Part shown: positions 1 to 9,057 of the stretch, piece after piece | How the letters are laid out: the number at the start of each line of letters is the position of its first letter | Position numbering within the stretch: position 1 is the first letter of the stretch | Origin: Cyanophora paradoxa | Taxonomy: Eukaryota > Glaucocystophyceae > Cyanophorales > Cyanophoraceae | Reading direction: 5' to 3' | Assembly (NCBI GenBank): GCA_004431415.1 | Contig: QPMI01000432.1 | Coordinates: 186,001 to 250,000, forward strand | Length of the DNA: 64,000 nt | Translations under genes and position numbers: made by a program | The notes under the pieces: model-generated | Databases searched by the model: none | What the model was told of the DNA's origin: nothing | Seen by the model: only the letters and a program-made list of their open reading frames with translations

Positions 1-595
1 CGCGCCGCACCTCATTGTCGGACACGGGCACGGACTCGTGCACAAGGTTTCCGATGATGTCGACCTTGGCGTCAACCGCCTTGCGGACCTCCTCCTCCGC
101 CTCCTCCGCCTTCTTGATCTGCTCGTCGAGCGCCTTCGTCTCGGAGATGAGGTCGTCCGCGGGCTGGCCGGCCTGCACAGAAAGAAAACCAAAGTCAGGC
201 GCGTGCTTTCGCACGGCACGCAGACCGCGGCTGCAGCGGCGGCGGACCTTCTTGCGCTCAGCGACCTGCTTGCTGATCTTTCCGAGCTCCTTGCGCAGGT
301 TGTCAGCAACGAAGCGAGCTGCGCGAGAAGAAAGGACGCAATGAGACGACTGCACGCCAGTAAGAGCCGGGGCGTGGCCGCGCGCTCGTCCGGCCGCCAC
401 ATGATCACGGATGGCGCGGCGCGGAGGCGAGCCGCGCGGCCCTCCGGCGCAGAGCTGCTCACCCTGGCGCCACTTCTGATCCAGCTCGATGACTTCGTCG
501 ACGTGCTCGACCGGCTTGAAACGCCGGCGCTGCGACTCCCGAACGAGGTCGGGGTTGCCGCCCTTCTCTGGCCGGAAGAGGTTGATGTCGAGCAT
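1..595 (-). CDS. SARS1: Seryl-tRNA synthetase, cytosolic type (N-terminal part, runs off the window)
   Basis: Charges tRNA-Ser with serine in the cytosol. Three exons are visible: 595-463, 318-248 and 172-1. The protein begins [15 protein letters not shown] and continues through [18 protein letters not shown], the classic start of eukaryotic SerRS. It goes on into the long antiparallel coiled-coil tRNA-binding arm ([27 protein letters not shown]) and reaches the [15 protein letters not shown] segment just before the catalytic core. The catalytic domain lies beyond position 1. The ATG at 595 fits the family start exactly. Introns are about 144 and 75 bp, with GTGAGC and GTCCGC donors. It is divergent from the SNRNP35-like gene, 133 bp away. 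The identity is secure; only the C-terminal two thirds are unseen. Confidence 0.93.
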   Translation of the reverse strand, partial: MLDINLFRPEKGGNPDLVRESQRRRFKPVEHVDEVIELDQKWRQGEQLCAGGPRGSPPRRAIRDHVAAGRARGHAPALTGVQSSHCVLSSRAARFVADNLRKELGKISKQVAERKKVRRRCSRGLRAVRKHAPDFGFLSVQAGQPADDLISETKALDEQIKKAEEAEEEVRKAVDAKVDIIGNLVHESVPVSDNEVRR

Positions 596-728
596 TCTTC
601 CTGTGCGAAGAGAGGCTGCGCTCCTTCGACGAACCCGAACTGAGGGGGGATACCGGTTAACGACGAGTCTTGGCTTCCTGAGCTCCCCGAGCGCCTGCTC
701 TCTTGAGATCGGCTGGAGTTCGCGTTCC
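596..728. promoter_or_regulatory. Short divergent promoter region SARS1/SNRNP35
   Basis: 133 bp separate the two start codons of the divergent genes, so both 5' UTRs and promoters must fit here. I see no TATA box. This is an inference from gene spacing only. Confidence 0.4.
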
Positions 729-1959
729 ATGCTGCGCCGCGGCGAGCGGCTCGTCTACGACCCGCTGAAGGTGCGGCCGACGCCGCAGCGCGTCGCGCGC
801 CCTCATCCGCCCGCACAGGCCGGCAGCATCGATGGCACGGACACAACGCCGCACGACCGCGCCATTGTGCGGGCGATGAACGTGTACTGTGAGTTCGGGC
901 CGCCCGGCGACCTCGCGCAGCGAACTGAGCGCTGCCCCCGCCCGGCCTGCAGACGACCCGGCCCGGGACTCGAAGATAGAGGGCGACCCTTACAACACGC
1001 TCTTCGTCGCGCGGCTGGACCGGAGCGCGACGACGGAGGAGACGCTCCATGAGGCGTTCTCCAAGTTCGGGCCCATCAAGCGCATCAGGCTCGTCCGCCA
1101 CATCAGTGCGCTCCGCTGCGTTCGCACACACACACGTCGTTTCCTCGGCGCACAAATTTGCGGCGGCAGAGACGGGCGAGTCGCGTGGCTACGCGTTCGT
1201 CGAGTTCGAAAACGAGCGGGCTGCGCGCGCGGCGTACAGGGTGCGCGGGGCCCAGCGCCCCCCTCCCCCTCCCATTCTGAATTCAAAGCCGGCGCAGGAG
1301 GCGAATCGTATGGTCGTGGACGGGCGCCAGATCCTCGTCGACATCGAGCGCGAGCGCGTCAGCGACGGCTGGGTGCCCCGCCGCCTCGGTACCCCCCTGC
1401 CCCTCTACCCGCCCCCGCCCTCGGCTCTGCGTTCGGCGCCCGAGCGGTCGGCGCGCAGGGGGCGGCCTCGGGGGAAAGAAGGAGTCCGGGCAGCTCCGCT
1501 TCGGGGGGCGCGACAGGCCCTTCAAGACGCCCCTGTGCGCCCCGACCCGACGCCTGGGTACGCTTTTGACGAGGCTCCCCGCGCAGGCGGCCCCAGGCGC
1601 AGGCGGGCGCGCAGGGGCCGCGCCCCCCCGCCACGCCCTCTCGCGGCGGCGGGCGGGAGGATGGGTACGAGGATAGGAGGCGGGAGGGCGACGGTAGGCG
1701 GCGGGAGGGCGAGTTCAGGCGGCAGGAGGGCGACGGGGGGCGGAGGAGGGACGAGGAGGGGTACGGGAGGAGGAGAGAGGACGGCTGGCGGCACGGCGAC
1801 GACCGGAGGCGGCGGAGCCGGAGCCCCGGGGGGGACCGCCGGGGCGGGTACGAGGACCACGGGGGCAAGCGGGCCCGGGGGGAGGGGGACGGCTCGCAGA
1901 AGAGGGAGCGGCACGACGACCGCGACGGGGGCGGAGGCGGCGGCCGCGGGCCCCCGTAG
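729..1959 (+). CDS. SNRNP35: U11/U12 snRNP 35 kDa protein (minor spliceosome)
   Basis: Component of the U11/U12 di-snRNP that recognises U12-type introns; it is the minor-spliceosome counterpart of U1-70K. The spliced product has YDPLK, then [18 protein letters not shown], an RRM with RNP2 TLFVARLD and RNP1 RGYAFVEF, then [17 protein letters not shown], then [20 protein letters not shown]. This last stretch and the GSIDGTD box separate U11/U12-35K from U1-70K. A tail rich in Arg, Glu, Asp and Gly ends at the TAG at 1959. At least six introns are needed, e.g. 771-818 (48 bp), 889-952 and 1106-1169; their removal restores the family sequence without gaps. Start ATG is at 729. It is divergent from SARS1 and convergent with iPGM. 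Confidence 0.88.
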
Positions 1960-2544
1960 CCGGCCGGGCGTCGTCGGCCTGGGAGCCTTTCGTTTAGCTA
2001 GGGAGCTAGACACAGCTCGTAGAGCTGTACATTTAGTGCCGTACATAGTGTCACAGTGTACTCGTTGACGCGGGACCCAGACTTGGCTTGGCCGCCGCTG
2101 AGCTCGCGATCGAGGCCCGGCCCGGCGGCGGCCAGAGGCCGCCGCGGCCGGCCAGCCTGCAGCTGGAAGGCGCATGGCCGCGGGCCAGCCATGGGCCAAC
2201 AGTTCGAACCCCGCGAGGCCGCCGGGTTCGGCGCAAATGCAAGGAAAGGCCTGATGTCGACAGTCCGAAGTTACGGTGCAGGGGGCCGCCTTCAGAGTCC
2301 AGACAGGAATCACTGAATACTTGAATTGCAAAACAGCAACGAGCTACGGCTAAGTGCTAAGGATCGACATGCATCACAGTCTGAAGAAACGTCTGAGCTT
2401 CAAAGGTGCTTGAAAGGTAAAAGGCCTGACTGCAATGGTACAGCGAGCGCTCCTCTGGTGGGGGGCGCCCAAGGCGGGCGAGCGAGCGAGCGGGCAAGAC
2501 GAAGAAGAAGAAATGAAGGAAGGAAGAGGAAGGGGCGCAGCAGC
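1960..2544. other. Convergent intergenic region, no gene seen
   Basis: Holds the 3' ends of SNRNP35 (+) and iPGM (-). The open frames here are short, overlap on several strands and have no recognisable protein. Confidence 0.5.
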
Positions 2545-5215
2545 CTACGCGAGGGCCGGGGCGGCGGGGGGCGCGGCGTGGCCGGGGCGCGTCTCGAGGG
2601 ACTCGATGAGGACGTCGCCATCCATCTCCTCGGGCAGCTCCATGCCCATGAGGGCCAGCACGGTCGGCGCGATGTCGCCCAGCTTGCCGAGCTTGATCAG
2701 CTTCTCGCCCTCCGCGCCGCGCCCGACCCAGATCAGGTCCACGGGGTGCATCGAGTGCGACGTCTTCGTGATGCCCGTCTCGTAGTCGATCATCTAAGGG
2801 GGGGAGAGCTCGCGTGAGAAACTGAGGACTCAGACGCGGAGCTCATATGAACCTGGTCCGAGTTGCCGTGGTCGGCGGTGATGAGGACGTGCCCGTCGAT
2901 CTCGAGCATGCGGTCCACGACCTGGCCGCAGCTCAGAAATCTTCTTCAAAACAAGTGACTCTTTCGTTGCCAATCTACTCGAATCCCGAGCGAGTGCCCC
3001 GCGCACCTTGCCCACGCACTCATCGACGACCTCGCAGGCGCGCTTGGCGGCCTCGAAGACGCCCGTGTGCCCCACCATGTCCGCGTTCGCGTAGTTCACC
3101 GCCACAAAGTCGTAGCGGTCCGGGTTCTCAAGGCGCCGCAGCAGCTGCGGGGCGCCCGGAGTGAGTTGGGGTGGTTAGAAGGGGGGTACGGCATCGTTGG
3201 GAGGGAGGAAAGGGGGACAGGGTACGGCACCTCCTCGGTGACGAGGTAGGCCTCCATCTCGGGGTTCTGGGCGTACGTGTCCGGCTCGAAGCGCCCCTTG
3301 AGCTCCACCTGGTCCTCGCCGGGGTACGGCGTCGTCGACTTGCCGTTGAAGAACGAGGTCACGTGGCGGAACTTCTGCGTCTCCGCGATGCGCAGCTGCG
3401 GGGGTACAACGTACGCGCGTTAGCCGGCGGGGTACGCGAACGCAAGCAACGCCGGGGCTCGCCTGCTTGAGGCCGGCCTTGGAGATGACCTCGCCGAGGA
3501 GGTTGGAGAGGGCGCCGCCGTCGTCCATGGCGCCGATGAGGTAGTCCTCGAACTCGTCGTAGTAGCGCGTCAGGCCCAGGAACTGGACGACCGGCCAGCG
3601 CTTGCGCTCGCCCTTGTAGTCGTCCTCCACGAACGCCATCGTGAGCTGGATCGCCCGGTCCTGGCGGTAGTTGCAGTGCACGACGCAGTCGCCATCCTGG
3701 ACGCCCTGCGCCAGGAGGGTCGAAAAGAGGGCAACGGGGCGGGGAGGGAGGCGCGGGAGGGGTACCGCGTAGTCGCCGATGACGGTCGGGGGGACGTACT
3801 CGTCCGTGTGCGACGTGTCGGGGCCCGCGTTGTACCACTCGTCGACCTGCGGAGGCCGCCCCGTGTCGGAAAAGAGGAGGGAAAAGGAAGGAAGGAAGAG
3901 GAAGGAAAGGAAGGCGCACGGCCTCGTCAATGGTGGCGGCCTTCTTGCCCTCGCCGTCCACGATGCAGTTGTAGGCCTGGTCAGTGATCGCCCAGTTCTT
4001 GGAGCGGTCCATGCCGTAGTAGCGGCCCATGGCGGTGCCCACCACGCAGCCCCCCACCTCCTCCATAACCTGCGAGCCGCCGCGGCGTGAGCCCGGCGGG
4101 CGCTGGGGCCGCGGGGAGCTGCGTGCCTTCTTCAGCTTCGCGATGTACTCCTTGGTCGAGCGCGGCGGCGTGTCGCGGCCGTCCAGGAAGGGGTGGATGA
4201 CGATCTTGCCGTCCGGGCGCTCGTCGCGCAGCCGGCGCATGATCTTGAACAGGTGCTCCTGGTGCGCGTGCACGCCCTCGTCCTACTCACGCGGCAGGCC
4301 CGCGTCAGCACGGCGGACGCGGCGGCGGCGGCCCGCGGCCGGAGGGCGGTGCGCTCGCCTGCAGCAGGCAGAAGAGATGGAAGCTTGAGTCCGCGCGGCT
4401 CTTCCAGCCGGCGACGGTCGCCTGCCAGGCCTCCGACTTCCAGAGCTCGCCGGTTGCCATCGCGTCGTCGATGCGCTTGAGCTCCTGGGTCACGACGCGG
4501 CCGGCGCCGATGTTCAGATGTCCAGCCTCGGACGAGCCTGCCCACCGGAAGCGCTCAGCGGCCGCAGGCGCCGTCACCGCGCGAAGGGACAGGCGGACCC
4601 TGGTAGCCCGGCGGGAGCCCAACGGCTTCGCCGCAGGTCTCAACGAGCGTCCACGGGTACTTCTCCTTGTAGGAGTCGGCGTTGGGGGTGTTCGCGGCGT
4701 GCACGGCGTTCATCTTGGGGTTCGGGTTGGCGCCCCAGCCGTCGCGAATGATCAGGCAGACCGGGCGCGGCTACAGAAACGTCGGTGGGGTCAGTCACGC
4801 CGTCCCAGATGGCGCACAGAAGGAGCATCAGCTCACCCGCGTCGGATCGCGGCCACCGGCGCCAGTCCCAGAAGTCCACTTCGGCTTCGCGCCGCTCTTG
4901 CCATTCTTCGCGTTGGCGCCGTTGCCGTTCACAGCCTCGCAAACAGCAAGGAAGTGGCGGCCGATCCTGGCCGCGCATACGTCAGGGCCGACGGCGGGGG
5001 GAACGCCCTCTCAGCCAGGAAACGCACTTCGAATCTTTGGTGAACAGGCCGGCCCTGGCAAAGCGTCCGCCGAGGAACTCGCTCTCAGCCGCCGCAACAC
5101 GGCAAGCCGGGCGAGCTGCGGAATCCACAGACAAAGGGGCAGGACCGACGGCACGGCCGCGAGAGGACGCGCTGATCGCGCCCACGAAGGCGTTGGCTGA
5201 GGACGACAGCTGCAT
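2545..5215 (-). CDS. gpmI: 2,3-bisphosphoglycerate-independent phosphoglycerate mutase
   Basis: Interconverts 3- and 2-phosphoglycerate in glycolysis/gluconeogenesis (alkaline-phosphatase superfamily, two metal ions). The spliced protein shows [11 protein letters not shown] near the N-terminus, the phosphoserine motif [77 protein letters not shown] and THS-type SMHPVD. All phosphatase-like and transferase metal-ligand motifs are present. About ten exons; two introns have GC donors (3396-3462 and 4070-4126) whose removal restores [12 protein letters not shown] and KLKK-VMEEVGG. The first exon (ATG 5215) adds about 80 residues starting [15 protein letters not shown], rich in Ala, Ser and Arg and absent from cytosolic forms; it may be an organelle-targeting extension. 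Stop at 2545. Confidence 0.92.
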
Positions 5216-5797
5216 GCTGAAAGCTAAGAAGTGCCGATCGAAACCGGATTTAAAGCGCTCCTGGCCTGCAGACGCGCTGGTCTGGACTGTAGTTGCTCGG
5301 TCGGGATGTGCAGATCGCGCTGAGCACGAATGCCGATGCACCCGAAGGTCTAGAAATTGCGGCGCTCGACCGGTCAGCGAGAACGCGAAGCGCCTACCGG
5401 CCTAAAGTGCGTGTACCCCGACGGGCGCATTGCTTTGCAATAACGCGCTCATATTGCTCACGTGCCACCCCTTCAAGCAACGCCAGTCTTCCCCACCCGT
5501 CTGCCTGCCCCGCTCAAGCTCCCCCCTCGCCCCCCGCCGCCGAAAGTTCGCGTGCGTACGCGAAGCGCACGGGCGCCACGCCGGCATTTTTACGGGGCGG
5601 GGGAAGGCATATTTAGTTATTAGGATCACTTAACCGGTTCTACTCGTTCGCGACACCCCAGCAACACCCCACCAGCCGGAGTCAGCAGTGGTCAGGCGCG
5701 TAGGCGGTCCGCACGCGCGCTCCCAGCCGCGCCGCTCAATCCGCATGGTGTACTTTTCGTCCCACACGCGAATAAAATGGCTAGGCGGCGCGCGACC
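5216..5797. other. Intergenic region, no gene seen
   Basis: Lies between the iPGM start and the 3' end of the next minus-strand gene. Some open frames exist, but none resembles a protein and none has a convincing splice structure. Confidence 0.4.
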
Positions 5798-7394
5798 TCA
5801 TGCGCGCTTGGGCCGGCCGCGCCCGCCGGCGCCCTCGTCGGGCTCCTCCTCCCCCTCCTCCTCCTCCTCGCTTGCGCTGCCCTCGTCGTCCGTCGAGCTC
5901 ACCGCCTCCAGAAGCTCTCTGCGCACAGCCGTTCAGGTTGCGGCGCGCGCGCAGCTGCTGCTGCTGTGTGGGGCCGGGTCGGGCGGGGCGCGCCGCATGA
6001 GGCGCTCCTGCTCCTCGGGGGAGGAGGCGCCCCGCGCGGCGGCCTCGGCGACGGCCGCGAGCGAGGGCGAGTCGGCCTCGGCGCCCGCCATCGCCCGCAC
6101 CGCCTCCTCCGGCATGATAGCCGCCTCCAGCAGCGCCGCCGCCTGTCGACGTCCGGGCGGGTGGGTGTGTCGGTCGACCCGAGCCGCACGCGCCCCGCCG
6201 GGCCGCGCAGACGAAGGACTAGGATTAAGCACGCGCGCGAAGGACGTACCTCGGCAACCGCCGAAAGCGCCTCCCGAGCGGCGTCCTCCAGCGCCTCCTC
6301 CTGTCCGGACGTCCTGATTGAAAAACAGTGAGGAGGAGTTCAAATTAAGCGAATAAGCAAAAGAGCTCAAGCGCCGGAAGCACCGGAGCGAGGCGACGCA
6401 GGCGGCGAGGCAGCGGTACATGCTCCCCGCGGCGCCCATGACGCGCCCGAAGCTCTCGCCCCGCTCCGCCGCCTCCGCAGCGCCGCCCTTCCCCTGCGAC
6501 TTCCGCCGCCGCCCCGCCGACCGCGCGGTCGAGCGCTTCTCGAGCCAGAAGACAACTGCGCGGCGGAGGCGTATCGACTCAGTGAAGTTGGGATGCGGCG
6601 GCGGGCCGGGTGGCGGTGGCGAGCGCGCCGATGGCAGCCAGGCCGATCACGATGACGCCCGGCACGCGCAGGAGGCTGCGGGGCGGGGCGCGGGTCAACG
6701 GCGGCTGCCAGCTGCGTGCGCGCCGCGCGGACGCGGGCGGCGGGCCTGGAGACGAGAGTTGAGACAAGTGCGAGGGCGAGAACGAAGAGTGATCTGCCGA
6801 AGCGCGAAGCGTGAGGAACCCGGGGGGGACTGGGTACGGCCCGGTGATTCGAGGGCCACCTGTGCATGCCGAGTATCTTCCCCTTCTTCGCCGCCGCTGC
6901 GCTTTCGCTCCCGGAGCTCGAAGGCAGGGACATCGAGCTCCTTAGGTCCTTGGCGCCCTCCGCCTGCGCGCTCGCCGCCTCCTGCGCCGCCTCCTCCGCT
7001 CGCCGCGCCTCTTTCGCTATCCTCTCCAGCAGGCCCGCCGGTCGCGCCGAGCCCCCGAGCAGCGTCCGCAGCAGCATGTGCACCCGGCTGGCCTGCCCGC
7101 CGCTTAGCTACGACGTCCCGCTTAGCTGGCGGGGCCGGTTAGCTCACCCCCTCGAGAGCGCTGTCGTAGCTCCTCGCCGTGCCGTATCCGTCGCGCCTGT
7201 CGAGCGCGGCCTTGTCGTGGATCAGGAAACGCCGCGTCTCCCCTTCCAACTTGACGAGGTGCTCTAGTTCGTCGTCACAGGAGATAAGCCTGCACATGCA
7301 CGCACGATCGGCCATTCGCCTGTAATGACACAGACGGGACGTACCTCTCCAGCTCGGCCGCCGACTGCGCGAGTTCTGCCCATTGATCGGCCAT
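5798..7394 (-). CDS. Unknown membrane protein: coiled coil, TM helix, acidic tail
   Basis: I do not recognise this family. Start ATG 7394 gives MADQWAELAQSAAELER, then LISCDDELEHLVKLEGET in exon 2, an Ala/Glu-rich coiled coil (ERIAKEARRAEEAAQEAA), a Ser-rich linker and a hydrophobic helix VPGVIVIGLAAIVVFWLEKR. A basic stretch, a second mildly hydrophobic segment (CLAACVASLR), a helical Ala/Glu region (EALEDAAREALSAVAE) and a strongly acidic end finishing GRGRPKRA follow (stop at 5798). Two junctions work only with GC donors (ATCG|GCGCGC joining the TM helix; ATGCG|GCGCGC before the acidic exon). With GT donors only, the region breaks into two truncated proteins. The layout suggests a membrane-anchored organelle protein; that is inference. 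Confidence 0.5.
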
Positions 7395-7947
7395 CCCTCC
7401 GCGCACGCCGTGTGTGACCGCCGCGACGGCGCGACGGGCGTGACGGGCGCTTTCTCAAGCTATCTATACGCTACGAAAGCTAGCGATCCGCGCTGGAGTC
7501 GCGTCCGCCTGAAACCAAATTCCCTATTGGTGTCGCTCGGCTCGTGGGCTCTCTCTCTCTCTTTCTCTCGCTGGGCTGTGCACGCCGCCAAGCTGCAGTT
7601 TCCTCGCTTTGCTCTTTCGCCTCTGTTCTCGTGGCTCGAGGGGGGAACAATTCCGGGGTCCGCATTTCCGAGGTGCCAGCAGACGGCCCAGCCTGGCAGG
7701 CGCCAGTGCCCAGCTGCAGTGCAGGCCCAGGGGCCAATTGCAGTGATTGGCCGACAGGTGCCAAGATCTGGGCCCGGCGGCCTGACTTATTAAGCTGCCT
7801 ACTTCTAGACAAGCCTCGGAGGCGTCGACAGCAATCAGATATCGATCTAGAAGTCCTTGTTGCGGAAGCTGCGCGCGTGGAGCTGGCGGCGTCAGCGAGA
7901 TCCGAGCGCGGGCACAAGGTCTTATAATTAGAGATTAGATCTAGAGA
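7395..7947. other. Intergenic region, no gene seen
   Basis: Tandem spacer between two minus-strand genes. It includes a CT-rich tract at about 7547-7570 that could act as upstream sequence for the gene starting at 7394. Confidence 0.35.
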
Positions 7948-9022
7948 TTAAATTGGGCACCTTGAGAAGTTGGCGCGGTTGGAGCGGGTGGGCCCCTTCT
8001 TCGCCTCCGCCTTCTCCCGCGCCCGCCGCTCGCGCTCCGTCGCCCGCGCCCGCCGCTCCTCCTCCTCCGAGCTTCCCCCCAGCTCCAGCCGCGCCTCGTA
8101 CTCCCGCACCTGCCAAAGCACTCAGGAGGGGGAGCTTAGGGGAGAGTTCTTAGCAGGAGTGGCCCTAGATAAGATAAGAGATAAGATAAGAGAAGCTATG
8201 GAGGGCGTCTGCTCGTTGAGCGGGGCGCACGAGGGCGTCGGCGTCGGCGGCGCCGAGGACGTCCATCTTGCCCTTCTGGACGCGGTAGAGCAGCGCCCCG
8301 GGGCCCGGGCCCCCCGGGCAGGCCTCCTCGTGCCCGCAGGAGCACTCCAGCGGGCCCGCGCTCGCCCGCCCCAGCTGAGAAGAGCGCGATCAGAATCGTC
8401 AGAAATGAAAGTGAAGGGAAGGGGAGTGGGGGGGGAGGACCTTTGCGCCGCAGCCGTCGCCGGCGCACAGGAGCCTCGCGTCGACCGTCGGGTCCCCGTC
8501 CTGCACACGTACCCCATCAGGGGACGGGCGGGCGAGGGGGGTACCGGGTGGCGCACAACGGCGAAGGCGGAGCGGGGGTCGGAGGCGAGGAACCAGGACT
8601 GGCAGTGCTCGCGCTCCCTCAGGCCCGCCGGCGGCACGTGCCGAATCACGTCCCCCTCCCCGAACAGCACCTGGGGGGGGGGTATTAAGATGGGGGGTGC
8701 GAAAGAGCGAAGAAATGCTCGTGTACCCGGCGGCAGTTCTTGCAGGCGTACGCGACGCCGGCCTCGCCCTCCGCGGGGCCCTTGCCCGCCCCCTCCTTCC
8801 GCTCCGCCAGCGCCTGCCCGGGCGGCGTCAGTCAGCGGGGGGTACAGGAAAGAAGAGAGGGCGGGGGTACGGCGCGGGCGGACGGACCCGGCGGCGGGCG
8901 GCGGCGACGCGGGCGGCGCGGGCCTCATCGGGCTCCTCCCCGTCGCTGCTCCCAGCCGACCCGGCCTCCTCCAAGGCCCGGAAGCTAATGCCGCCCCTGA
9001 GCAGCACCAAATCAGAAACATT

Positions 9023-9057
<35 letters not shown>

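Noticed and set aside
2190-2230. Possible tRNA, suggested by AGTTCGAACCCC
   Set aside because: The T-stem bases do not pair and there is no A box or acceptor stem.
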